64,000 nt of DNA. It comes from Oscillospiraceae bacterium. Its GTDB lineage: Bacteria; Bacillota; Clostridia; Oscillospirales; Oscillospiraceae. This document shows positions 48,340 through 57,496 of this stretch, in pieces. Both the position numbers and the translations under genes were made by a program. The stretch is from contig SVMA01000004.1 of the NCBI GenBank assembly GCA_015067635.1, forward strand, positions 1-64,000. The letters run 5' to 3'. How positions within the stretch are numbered: the stretch's first letter is position 1; each line of letters starts with the position of its first letter. The notes under the pieces are model-generated. The model did not search any database. It saw only the letters and a list, made by a program, of their open reading frames with translations, and was not told where the DNA came from.

Positions 48340-49512
48340 TCAGATTCTTGCAACACCGGAAGCCCGTGCTGCTTCGGCAACAGCCTTGGCAACTGCAGGA
48401 CCCACGCGCTCATCAAAGGCGGCGGGAATGATGTAGTCGGCGTTCAGCTCTTCATCGGAGATAAGGTCTGCGATGGCCATAGCGGCAGCCATCTTCATTT
48501 CCTCGTTGATGTCGGATGCACGGACATCAAAGGTACCGCGGAAGATGCCGGGGAAGGCCAAAACATTGTTGACCTGGTTGGGGTAGTCGGAACGACCGGT
48601 GGAAACCACGGCGGCACCGCCTGCCTTGGCGTCTTCGGGGAAGATTTCGGGAGTGGGGTTTGCGCAAGCAAAAACGATGGCGTCCTTTGCCATGGTCTTA
48701 ACCATCTCTGTGGTCAGTGTGCCGGGTGCGGATACGCCGATAAATACGTCAGCATCCTTAATAACGTCAGCCAGCTTGCCGGCCTTCTTCTCCAGATTGG
48801 TGACCTGGGCCATTTCTTCCTTGATCCAGTTCAGTCCCTCGCGGCCTGCATAGATTGCACCGCTGCGGTCAGTCATGATCACGTTCTTAAAGCCTGCGGA
48901 CAGCAGCAGCTTGACAATGGAAATGGCAGCAGCGCCTGCACCGGAGGTGACGATCTTCACATCTTCCTTCTTCTTGCCAACCACCTTCAATGCGTTCAGC
49001 AGACCTGCCAGAGTAACGATAGCAGTACCGTGCTGGTCATCGTGGAAGATGGGAATGTCGCACTTTTCCTTCAGCTTACGCTCAATCTCAAAGCAACGGG
49101 GTGCGGAAATATCTTCCAAGTTCACGCCGCCGAAGGAGCCGGAGATCATGTAAACAGTGTTCACGATTTCATCCACGTCCTTGCTCTTGACGCACAGAGG
49201 GAAGGCATCCACATCGCCAAAAGCCTTAAACAGCACGCATTTTCCTTCCATAACAGGCATACCGGCCTCGGGACCGATATCTCCCAGACCCAAAACGGCA
49301 GTGCCGTCGGTGACCACGGCACAGATGTTGTGACGGCGGGTCAGGTCATAGGACTTATTTACATCCTTCTGGATTTCCAGACAGGGCTGGGCAACACCGG
49401 GAGTGTATGCCAGAGACAGGTCTTCCTTGGTAGATACCGGAACGGTGGCTACCACTTCAATTTTACCCTTCCACTCACCGTGGAGTCTCAGGGATTCCTT
49501 TGCGTAATCCAT
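48340..49512 (-). CDS. NAD-dependent malic enzyme
   Basis: LAYTPGVAQPCLEI, FHDDQHGTAIVTLAGLLNAL, TSGAGAAAISIVKLLL. Confidence 0.95.
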   Translation of the reverse strand: MDYAKESLRLHGEWKGKIEVVATVPVSTKEDLSLAYTPGVAQPCLEIQKDVNKSYDLTRRHNICAVVTDGTAVLGLGDIGPEAGMPVMEGKCVLFKAFGDVDAFPLCVKSKDVDEIVNTVYMISGSFGGVNLEDISAPRCFEIERKLKEKCDIPIFHDDQHGTAIVTLAGLLNALKVVGKKKEDVKIVTSGAGAAAISIVKLLLSAGFKNVIMTDRSGAIYAGREGLNWIKEEMAQVTNLEKKAGKLADVIKDADVFIGVSAPGTLTTEMVKTMAKDAIVFACANPTPEIFPEDAKAGGAAVVSTGRSDYPNQVNNVLAFPGIFRGTFDVRASDINEEMKMAAAMAIADLISDEELNADYIIPAAFDERVGPAVAKAVAEAARASGVARI

Positions 49513-49549
49513 AATAACAGTTCTCCTTAATTCATTATTACGCGGCAAG

Positions 49550-49678
49550 GCCGCCTTGCCTCCCTCTGACGAGGGAGGTGGCAAAAATCTTTGATTTTTG
49601 CCGGAGGGAGAGACCAATTTTCTCTCCCCCAGTCACGGCTTCGCCGTGCCAGCCCCCTCCTCAGAGGGGGCCAAGAAA
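49550..49678. repeat. Palindromic MITE-like repeat, family A (copy 3)
   Basis: CCGCCTTGCCTCCCTCTGACGAGGGAGGTGGCAAAAATCTTTGATTTTTG ... TCTCCCCCAGTCACGGCTTCGCCGTGCCAGCCCCCTCCTCAGAGGGGGCCAAG. Confidence 0.82.
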
Positions 49679-49682
49679 GTCA

Positions 49683-50774
49683 TTAGTCCAGGTACTCGGG
49701 CAGGAATGCGGTGGAGCCGGTATACTCGGCGATCATCTGCATCTCTGCATAGGTCTTGTCGTTCAGGTATACGCCGTTAGCCAGCACGCCGGCACGGGCC
49801 TCGTATTCCTTTTCACCATGGATGTAGATCCGTTCCTGGCCGTCGGCCTTGGCAGAATCCCGAACTTCCTGCAGATACTTGGAAAGGCTTGCTTCGATGG
49901 CCTTCTTGTCACCGAACATACCGTGATCCATAGCAATGAAGCACTGGGCGATATTGCTGCGGCCGGGGGTCTTGTAGATGTAGTTGGAGGTAGTACCGCC
50001 GGCCAGAATGGCGGTGAATATCTCGCACAGCATAGCAAAGCCGTAGCCCTTATAGCCGGAAGTCATCTCGCCGGAGCCGCCCAGAGGCAGAATGCCGCCG
50101 CCGGTCTTAGCAATGATGTTCTTCAGCACGCGGTCTGCGTCATCGCTGTCCTGACCCTTTTCGTCCAGAGCCCAGCCCAGGGGAAGACCGTTGCCCCGCT
50201 TCACATACACTTCCAGCTTGCCTCTGGGCACCACGGTGGTGGCTGCGTCAAAGGAGAAGTTCACAGGGTCGGCGGGCATGGCAAAGGCGATGGGGTTGGT
50301 ACCCAGCATAGCCTGCTTGCCGAAGGTGGGAACCATGATAGCCTCGGTATTGGTCATGGACATACCGATGAGGCCCTGGTCAGCGGCCATTCTGGAATAG
50401 TAACCGGCAACACCGTAGTGGTTGGAGTTGCGGACGGTGACGATACCGAAGCCGGACTTCTTTGCCTTGTCGATAGCCAGCTGCATAGCCTGCACACCCA
50501 GGGTCTGACCCATGGCATCGTTACCCTCAATCACAGCGGACAGAGGGGTTTCAAACACGATTTCAGGCTTGGCATCCAGCTTGACCATACCGCTGGTGAT
50601 TTCCTTATGGTAGCGGATCATGCGCTGTACGCCATGGGATTCGATACCGGAAAGGTCAGCCTCCAGCAGAACGTCTGTAATCTGCTGCGCTTCTTCTTCA
50701 TTGAAGCCGTAGCCCTTGAAGGACTCTACGCAGAAGCGAACCAGCTTCTCATAATTTACGTGATGGTACTGCAT
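49683..50774 (-). CDS. Malate/L-lactate dehydrogenase-family (LDH2) oxidoreductase
   Basis: ESHGVQRMIRYHKEI, VRNSNHYGVAGYYSRMA. Confidence 0.9.
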   Translation of the reverse strand: MQYHHVNYEKLVRFCVESFKGYGFNEEEAQQITDVLLEADLSGIESHGVQRMIRYHKEITSGMVKLDAKPEIVFETPLSAVIEGNDAMGQTLGVQAMQLAIDKAKKSGFGIVTVRNSNHYGVAGYYSRMAADQGLIGMSMTNTEAIMVPTFGKQAMLGTNPIAFAMPADPVNFSFDAATTVVPRGKLEVYVKRGNGLPLGWALDEKGQDSDDADRVLKNIIAKTGGGILPLGGSGEMTSGYKGYGFAMLCEIFTAILAGGTTSNYIYKTPGRSNIAQCFIAMDHGMFGDKKAIEASLSKYLQEVRDSAKADGQERIYIHGEKEYEARAGVLANGVYLNDKTYAEMQMIAEYTGSTAFLPEYLD

Positions 50775-50790
50775 ATTCTCTCCTCCTTAA

Positions 50791-51609
50791 TTATACGCCC
50801 CAGTAGCAAGCAAAACCGCCGTCCACAGGCAGAACTGCACCGTTCACAAAAGAGGCGGCCTCAGAGCACAGGAAAATCACAGGACCGCACATTTCCACGG
50901 GATCACCGTAACGGCCCATGGGAGTCTTGGCCAGCACGCGCTCACCGCGAGGTGTGGCGGAGCCATCCTCGTTGGTCAGCAGGAAGCGGTTCTGGTTGGT
51001 CAGCAGGAAGCCGGGAGCAATGGCGTTGACACGGATGTTATTGCTGTAATTCTGATTGAAGTGGGTTGCCATCCACTCGGTGAAGTTATACACAGCAGCC
51101 TTTGCACCGCAGTAAGCCACGGTGTTGGTCAGGGGGTGGTAAGAGGACATGGAAGCGATGTTGATAACATTGCCGTAGCCCTGCTTGGCCAGCAGCTCAC
51201 CGAAGACCATGGTGGTCAGCACAGCACCGGTTACGTTCAGGTCAAATACCCACTTGAATGCATCCAGATCCAAATGGAAGAAGTCCAGATCCTTGGAGAT
51301 GGTAGCCTGGGGCTTGTTGCCGCCGGCACCGTTGATCAGGATGTCAATATGTCCGAATTTGCCCAGAACCACGTCCCGTGCCTCTTCCAGACTGGCGCGG
51401 TCCAGAACATTTGCCTTGACAGCAATGGCCTCGCCGCCGTTTTCGTTGATTTCTGCAGCGATCTTTTCTGCACTCTCCAGGAACAAATCCAACAGAGCAA
51501 CCTTGACGCCCTTCTTTGCCAGTTCCTTTGCCATGGTGCCGCAGATGACACCGCCGGCACCGGTAATGACGGCAACCTGACCGGAAATATCAAAACTTAC
51601 ATTGTGCAT
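50791..51609 (-). CDS. SDR-family oxidoreductase (fructuronate reductase/YjmF-like)
   Basis: AVITGAGGVICGTMAKELA, DILINGAGGN, YCGAKAAV catalytic YxxxK. Confidence 0.85.
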   Translation of the reverse strand: MHNVSFDISGQVAVITGAGGVICGTMAKELAKKGVKVALLDLFLESAEKIAAEINENGGEAIAVKANVLDRASLEEARDVVLGKFGHIDILINGAGGNKPQATISKDLDFFHLDLDAFKWVFDLNVTGAVLTTMVFGELLAKQGYGNVINIASMSSYHPLTNTVAYCGAKAAVYNFTEWMATHFNQNYSNNIRVNAIAPGFLLTNQNRFLLTNEDGSATPRGERVLAKTPMGRYGDPVEMCGPVIFLCSEAASFVNGAVLPVDGGFACYWGV

Positions 51610-51631
51610 TCTTTCTTCCTCCAAAATTTTA

Positions 51632-54208
51632 TTAGACGGTATGTCCTAAATTAACCATTTCAATGTTACCGTTGGGACAACGGTTGAAGCACATGCCGCA
51701 GGCCACACATTCTTCCTTGCGGATATGCATGGTGTCGGCATCGATGATTTCCGGCGCAAAGTCGGTACAGATGGTCTTACACAGCTGACAGCCCTCGCCA
51801 CAGCCGCAGTTTAAGCAACGGCTTGCTTCCTTCTGTGCCTCTTCCTCGGTCATCACACGCTCCGGCATAACGAAGCCTGCAACACGCTCCGAAGCGGGAG
51901 CATTCAGGTTCAGCTTGTTGGCATCCTTCTTTAAGTAGCCGGTTCTCTGACGGACGATCTCGGGATTTACAGTCTTGGTGGCGGGAACGCCCTCCAGGGT
52001 TGCGTTTTCGCCCCGAATATCCTTATCGATCACCGCGGCGGCATTCTTACCGGCGGCGATGGCTGTGATCACATTGGCGCTGCGCACTGCGTTGCCGCCT
52101 GCGTACACACCTGCAACAGAGGTCTGTCCGTTGGTGACCTTGATCAGTCCGTTTCTGACCTCCACATCCCCCAGCACTTCGGCTTCTGCCACATATTCAT
52201 TGGCGAGAATAGCCTGTCCGCAGGGAACGGTCATTGCGATACCCTCACGCTCCAGAGAAACGTTGTCCGGAGAGATTTTTGTAACCTTGGCGTTATCCAG
52301 CAGTACAACGCCCTCTTCCCGGGCAAGTGCCAGAGTCTCCTGGTCGGCAGTTCCCTTGCCGTAAGCACCGTCCCACAAAAGGGTCACATGCTTTGCGCCC
52401 AGGCGGATAACAGTACGGGCGGCATCCATTGCGGCAAAGCCCTTGCCGATGACGGCAACTGTTTTGGAAACCTGCACCGTTTCTCCGGCATTGACCTTTT
52501 TCAGCAGTTCCAGTGCGTCCATGGCGTTTTCGCCGCCGCAGATGGAGCTTGTGAGCTTTTTGCTGTTGCCGATGGCGGCAAAAATCGCCTCAAAACCGGC
52601 CTTCTTCAAACCGTCAACCGTAATGTCCTTGCCCAGAGCCTTGTTAAACTCGAACTTCACGCCCTGCTCAATAAGGGCGGTGACTTCCTCGGAAAGGACG
52701 TTCTTGTCCAGCACATAGTTGGGCATGCCGAAGGACAGCTTACCGCCGGCGATGGCTTCCTTTTCAAAAACGGTCACATCATATCCGCCTTTGCGCAGCT
52801 CGGCCGCACAGGCCATGCCGGCAGGACCGGCACCGATAACGGCAACCTTGTGACCGTTGGATTGGGCAGCTGCCCAGGCAGGGGTCCAGCCCTGTGCTTT
52901 GCCGTATTCCAGCACGAAACGCTTCAGCTGACGGATTTTCACCGGTCCGTCGTAGCCGCTGCGGATACAGGCATCCTCACAGGGGTGGTTGCACACCAAT
53001 GCGCAGATGCTTTGCAGCGGATTCTTGCCGGTGATCAGATCGTAGGCTTCCCGATATTCGCCCTTGGCAATCTTTTGGATATATGCCTGGGTGGGAACAT
53101 GGTGGGGACAGGCGGATTTACAGGGAGCAGACAGATTCGGCTCCTTGATTTTGGCATAGCCGGCAAAGATGGTCACATCCGAAGCCGTACGCACCTCCGG
53201 CACCACCAGGCCGCGCATCTGGGAAAGCTCGGTATAGCCATGCTCCTGCATGTACTTATCCAGACCTGCGATCATGGGACGGCAGATGTCATAGCCGGAA
53301 ATCAAAGTTTCTGCGCACACACCCAGCAAGGTACCGCCGCAGAGGATCATTTCCACGGCATCCCGCCAGTCGGTAATGCCGCCGGCGGCCATAATGGGCG
53401 CTTCCATGCCGCAGACCTTGCGGATTTCATAGGTATCCCGCTGTGCCAGAGGCTTAAGCCACTTGCCGCAGTGACAGCCCATGGAAATTTCTTTTTGCAG
53501 GTGGTAGAAGGCTTTGCCCGGGTCATCAATATCGATGGGAGGCATACCCAACCGGTTTCCGGTGCCGCCAACAGCATCCGCACCGGCTTCATACAGCGCC
53601 TTTGCCACTTTGGCGATCTGACCGCCCTCGGGGGTCAGTTTTACGAACAGAGGAATGGAGATGGCAGACTTAACAGCCCGGCAGATCTCTGCCGCCACCT
53701 CTGCCTGCTGACCCATGGATGCGCCGGTCTGCTTCTTGGCAGAACAGCCGCCACCGGAGGTCATTTCCACGTTATAGCTCATGTTGGGGCAGCACATATT
53801 CAGCTCGATGATATCTGCACCCACTGCCTCAAACTGCTTTGCCATATTGACCCAGCCATCCACACCGGCATCTCCGGCATAGGTGATGTTGGCCATGAGA
53901 AGCAGATCGTGAAGGTGGGGCTTGGCATCCTTGATCAGCTGCAGACCTTCTTGGAAGGTCAACCGCTTTTCAGCCGTAAATGCCAGCGCATCCCGATCCT
54001 TGAACAGGGAATACCGGGGCTTGCGGTTGATATAGGGAGCAGGATCAATGCTCAGCTTGATGGAAGCTGCCGCCCAGCCGGTACGCTCGATTTCAATGAG
54101 CTGTCTGACCGACTTGGTGGTAGGACCGGAGGCCACGAAGAAGGGGTTTTTGAAGGTAACCCCGCCAATGGTGACCGGAATCCGGATATCTTTCAATGTT
54201 TCTTTCAT
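51632..54208 (-). CDS. Fused dihydropyrimidine dehydrogenase-like flavoprotein: DHOD-like barrel + GltD-like Fe-S/FAD/NAD + C-terminal ferredoxin
   Basis: N-term TIGGVTFKNPFFVASGPTTKS and SIPLFVKLTPEGG (PreA-like); middle CKSACPHHVPTQAYI...CNHPCEDACIRSG, VAVIGAGPAGMACAAELRKGGYDVTVFEKE; C-term CVACGMCFNRCPNGNI. Confidence 0.88.
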   Translation of the reverse strand: MKETLKDIRIPVTIGGVTFKNPFFVASGPTTKSVRQLIEIERTGWAAASIKLSIDPAPYINRKPRYSLFKDRDALAFTAEKRLTFQEGLQLIKDAKPHLHDLLLMANITYAGDAGVDGWVNMAKQFEAVGADIIELNMCCPNMSYNVEMTSGGGCSAKKQTGASMGQQAEVAAEICRAVKSAISIPLFVKLTPEGGQIAKVAKALYEAGADAVGGTGNRLGMPPIDIDDPGKAFYHLQKEISMGCHCGKWLKPLAQRDTYEIRKVCGMEAPIMAAGGITDWRDAVEMILCGGTLLGVCAETLISGYDICRPMIAGLDKYMQEHGYTELSQMRGLVVPEVRTASDVTIFAGYAKIKEPNLSAPCKSACPHHVPTQAYIQKIAKGEYREAYDLITGKNPLQSICALVCNHPCEDACIRSGYDGPVKIRQLKRFVLEYGKAQGWTPAWAAAQSNGHKVAVIGAGPAGMACAAELRKGGYDVTVFEKEAIAGGKLSFGMPNYVLDKNVLSEEVTALIEQGVKFEFNKALGKDITVDGLKKAGFEAIFAAIGNSKKLTSSICGGENAMDALELLKKVNAGETVQVSKTVAVIGKGFAAMDAARTVIRLGAKHVTLLWDGAYGKGTADQETLALAREEGVVLLDNAKVTKISPDNVSLEREGIAMTVPCGQAILANEYVAEAEVLGDVEVRNGLIKVTNGQTSVAGVYAGGNAVRSANVITAIAAGKNAAAVIDKDIRGENATLEGVPATKTVNPEIVRQRTGYLKKDANKLNLNAPASERVAGFVMPERVMTEEEAQKEASRCLNCGCGEGCQLCKTICTDFAPEIIDADTMHIRKEECVACGMCFNRCPNGNIEMVNLGHTV

Positions 54209-54211
54209 GAC

Positions 54212-55282
54212 TTACGCCTCCAGCTTATCGTTTTTCACGTTGATGCCTTCCTTGGCGGATTTATAGATCAGGTTAATAACGCGCATAGCTTCCAGTCCGT
54301 CAATACCACGCAGACCCACCTGGGCATCCTTTCCTTCCATGGCACATTCCACGAAGTGATTGATTTCGCCGCAGTAGCCCAGCTGATACTTTTCATCCAC
54401 CGCCACATTGGACCAGCCGGTGGTAACTTCTGCCTTTTCAATGGTGTAATCCAGACCGGGGATGGAGAATACCTGCACAGGACCGCGGAAGGAAAGGTCC
54501 ACGTGGATGGTACCCTTCTCGCAGTAGATGTCCATAATGTCTTCCATGCCGCCTACGGTAACGTAGTTGGCTTCCATGGTGGCAAAGGTGCCGTCAGCAA
54601 AACGGACGAAAGCACCGGCCCAATCCTCACCTTCCATCTGATGATGGATGAGGTTATCGGTCAGACCGCCGGAGGTCATAGCCGTCAGCTCGGACCACTT
54701 ATTGTCCTTCAGCGCCAGCAGGAAGCAAACGGGGTGAACGCCCAGATGCACCATACAGCCGCCGCCGCAGTATTTGATCAGCTGTGCGAAGGGGCTGTGA
54801 GAGCCACTGTGGCATTCTCTTGCCCGGACATACAGGGGCTTACCCAGCTGACCGCTTTCCATGATGGATTTTGCCTTCCGGAAGGCCGGCGCAAACAGCC
54901 AGTCCTCTGCGTAGTAGATGTGCTTGCCCAGGCGTGCAGCGGTATCCACCATATCCTGTGCATCCTCAACGGTGGTTGCCAGAGGCTTTTCACAGATGAT
55001 GTCATGACCGGCATTCATTGCCTTAATGGCCACATCGTGATGCAGGAAGTTGGGCATGCAGATGTCCACCAGGTCGCATTCACATTCTGCAATGGCGGTA
55101 TTGTAATCGTCATAGGCGGTGTAGCCGGTGAAGCCGTAGCGGTTTGCCAGCTGCTCAATGCGGCTCAGATCCTTGTCACAAATGCCGACGATCTGCACCT
55201 TGTCCAGAATCCGGCTGTAACCGTCGGAGTGGAGGTCGGCAGAGAAGGCTGCACCTACCAAAAGAACTCTCAATTTTTCCAT
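54212..55282 (-). CDS. Gfo/Idh/MocA-family oxidoreductase
   Basis: LRVLLVGAAFSADLHSDGY, ICEKPLATTVEDAQDMVD. Confidence 0.92.
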   Translation of the reverse strand: MEKLRVLLVGAAFSADLHSDGYSRILDKVQIVGICDKDLSRIEQLANRYGFTGYTAYDDYNTAIAECECDLVDICMPNFLHHDVAIKAMNAGHDIICEKPLATTVEDAQDMVDTAARLGKHIYYAEDWLFAPAFRKAKSIMESGQLGKPLYVRARECHSGSHSPFAQLIKYCGGGCMVHLGVHPVCFLLALKDNKWSELTAMTSGGLTDNLIHHQMEGEDWAGAFVRFADGTFATMEANYVTVGGMEDIMDIYCEKGTIHVDLSFRGPVQVFSIPGLDYTIEKAEVTTGWSNVAVDEKYQLGYCGEINHFVECAMEGKDAQVGLRGIDGLEAMRVINLIYKSAKEGINVKNDKLEA

Positions 55283-55305
55283 AAGTAAACTCTCCTTCAT
55301 GTATG

Positions 55306-55611
55306 TTAAACGGTTTCTTTTGCTCTTTGCTGATCCAGTTTTCTGTTGCGGACGTACAGAAGCAGGTCAACACCCACCATCAGCAGATTCAAAATATAGA
55401 AAAACAGTACGTACCATTTGCTTGCAAAACTGGCCATGTACACGGGGTTCATAAATTTAGAGGCGATGCCTGCAATATAGCCGAAGAAGATCAGACACAA
55501 AAACGCCAGACTCTTTCCTTTGGTGGTACGTGCCCTATAGGACTTGACTACATTCATCGGCCAGGAAAAGCCAAAACTGACTATCATAATAACTTCTAAA
55601 ATTTCTGCCAT
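55306..55611 (-). CDS. Small PQ-loop/SemiSWEET-like membrane protein
   Basis: 101 aa, three TM segments; SFGFSWPMNVVKSYRARTTKGKSLAFLCLIFFGYIAGI. Confidence 0.6.
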   Translation of the reverse strand: MAEILEVIMIVSFGFSWPMNVVKSYRARTTKGKSLAFLCLIFFGYIAGIASKFMNPVYMASFASKWYVLFFYILNLLMVGVDLLLYVRNRKLDQQRAKETV

Positions 55612-55623
55612 CTTTTTTTCTCC

Positions 55624-56370
55624 TTAAAAATTACTGTAACCGAAGGGCTTCTTGGCTTCCATGTAGGCGAAGGCTTTTTCCATTTCCTCCACGGTCATTT
55701 CCGCGCTTCGGGTCAGGGCTTTTTCGCCCTTTTCTGCGGTGGCGCATTTGCTTTCACCCCAGACACCGGATGCAGAGCCCCGGAAAATACTGCCGTAGCT
55801 CAGATAACTGCGGGGAATGTTGGGAACCTCGTCCACAGCCTTGGACATATCCACAGTTTCCGGAGCAATGGCCAGCATCATGCTGGTCTCACCCTCACCG
55901 GCATGGAGCTCGGTGTTGGTTTCGTAGATGCCTTCCTTATACAGTCTGTCGAAGAAAATACAGGCATCGATATTGACCACCATCAGGTCCGGATTGTATT
56001 TGGCGTTCAGGTCCCGCACCAGCGGGGGCATGATGAAGATGCCTCCATGGCACTGCAGGATCACCACGCGCTTGAAGCCCTGCACCTTCAGACTCAGGAT
56101 GATGTCGTTCATCATCTGATAGAAGGTGGGCGGTTCCATCCATACGCTTCCTTTTTTGCCCATGTGCTCCCGACAGGTGGAAATCGGCAGGGCGGGAAGC
56201 AGGAAGCCCCCGGTGAGACCGGCTACCCGGCGACCCAGCTCCGTGGCAATGGCCCAGTCCGTCATAATTGGCAGATGGGGTCCGTGCTGCTCCAAAGAAC
56301 CCACAGGCAGAATTGCCAACTCCGGGTCCTGTGCCACAATGGCGTCCGCAGATAGTTTAAAGGATTCCAT
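55624..56370 (-). CDS. Creatininase-family amidohydrolase
   Basis: AILPVGSLEQHGPHLPIMTDWAIA, VVILQCHGGIFIMPPLVRDLN, TELHAGEGETSMML. Confidence 0.9.
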   Translation of the reverse strand: MESFKLSADAIVAQDPELAILPVGSLEQHGPHLPIMTDWAIATELGRRVAGLTGGFLLPALPISTCREHMGKKGSVWMEPPTFYQMMNDIILSLKVQGFKRVVILQCHGGIFIMPPLVRDLNAKYNPDLMVVNIDACIFFDRLYKEGIYETNTELHAGEGETSMMLAIAPETVDMSKAVDEVPNIPRSYLSYGSIFRGSASGVWGESKCATAEKGEKALTRSAEMTVEEMEKAFAYMEAKKPFGYSNF

Positions 56371-56391
56371 ACTGCGCCTCCTTATTATAGC

Positions 56392-57156
56392 TTACAGAAT
56401 CTTGGATGCACTTGCCTTATCCAGATACAGTCCGGCACCCTTGTGCTGACGGAGAATGGACGCAGGACAAGCCGTGGTCACAGGACCGCGGGTTGCACCG
56501 TAAACGGCATTGGCCTTCCGGTCGGTAGGTACTACGCAAATGGCGTAGGGTACGGACATAATGAAGGACATGGTCAGGCTCATGGCCTGCTTGGGAACAT
56601 CGTTGAGAGTTGCGAAGCAACCGTCGTTGACCTGCTGCTGACGGCACACGTCATCCAGCTCCACGACCTTGATCATTTTGGGATCGTTGAAATCTGCAAC
56701 AGCGGGATCATTAAAGGCCAGGTGACCGTTCTCGCCGATGCCCAGGAAAATAAGATCGATGGGATACTTCTTCAGCAGCTCGGTGTACTCGGCACATTTT
56801 GCCTCTGCCTCATCAGCACCGCACAGCAGGTAGTGCAGTTCCATGAAGGGAACTTTGTCAAAAATCGCACGGCGGAGGAAATTGCCGAAGCCAGCAGGCT
56901 CGCTCTCGTCAATGCCGATGTACTCATCCTGATGGAAGCCCCGGACCTTAGTCCAGTCGATGTCTTCCTTCAGGAGGTTTTCCAGCAGATCGTTCTGAGA
57001 AGGTGCGGCGGCAAAAACCACATTTGCCTCACCCTTTTCTGCGATGACCTTGTTGAGGATTTTTGCAGCATCCTTTGCAGACTGCACACCCATTTCTTCC
57101 CGGGTGTTGAAGATGTAAACAGGCAGGTTTTCAACTTTTTGTGTGATGATTTCCAT
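56392..57156 (-). CDS. Glucosamine-6-phosphate deaminase family protein
   Basis: VRGFHQDEYIGI, IDLIFLGIGENGHLAFNDP. Confidence 0.88.
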   Translation of the reverse strand: MEIITQKVENLPVYIFNTREEMGVQSAKDAAKILNKVIAEKGEANVVFAAAPSQNDLLENLLKEDIDWTKVRGFHQDEYIGIDESEPAGFGNFLRRAIFDKVPFMELHYLLCGADEAEAKCAEYTELLKKYPIDLIFLGIGENGHLAFNDPAVADFNDPKMIKVVELDDVCRQQQVNDGCFATLNDVPKQAMSLTMSFIMSVPYAICVVPTDRKANAVYGATRGPVTTACPASILRQHKGAGLYLDKASASKIL

Positions 57157-57432
57157 AATAATTGCTCCTTACTTTTCAAATGTTTTTCTTCTGCTTTTCC
57201 GCAGAGAATCCGGTGCGACAGGGATGAAACCATAGTTTCGCATCTTATGGGTAAATCATACCACAAATGAGGGTGGTTTTTCAACCGGTTTTTTCGGAAA
57301 ATGGATGATTTTTCCGCCGCAAACAAATTTTTCGTACATTTCACGAAAACAGGCGGTTATTTTCGGCTGCGCTACCGGTTTCTTAAATAAAAATCACCAC
57401 CCCCGCATGCGTATTTTTACGGGCTTTTCAGA

Positions 57433-57466
57433 AAAGTTGCCTTTTTTCGGGCAACTTTCTTTTTTT
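57433..57466 (+). terminator. Plus-strand intrinsic terminator/attenuator in the leader of the phage-head cassette
   Basis: AAAGTTGCC-TTTTTTCG-GGCAACTTT-C-TTTTTTT, about 30 nt upstream of the first cassette start codon. Confidence 0.85.
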
Positions 57467-57496
57467 CTGCTTCCTTGAATGAAAGGAGACGGTAGC

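Noticed and set aside
19320-49678. Recurrent palindromic repeats as a CRISPR array
   Set aside because: Copies are isolated, kilobases apart, of different length, without regular spacers or cas genes.
52388-55288. 966-aa plus-strand ORF opposite the DPD-like fusion and Gfo/Idh genes
   Set aside because: Antisense to two well-supported genes, no domain motifs, His/Gln/Gly-rich shadow-frame composition.
57157-57432. Integrase attachment site (att) flanking the phage cassette
   Set aside because: No tRNA gene or clear direct repeat matching the region after 63545 was found by eye; cannot be excluded without an empty-site comparison.
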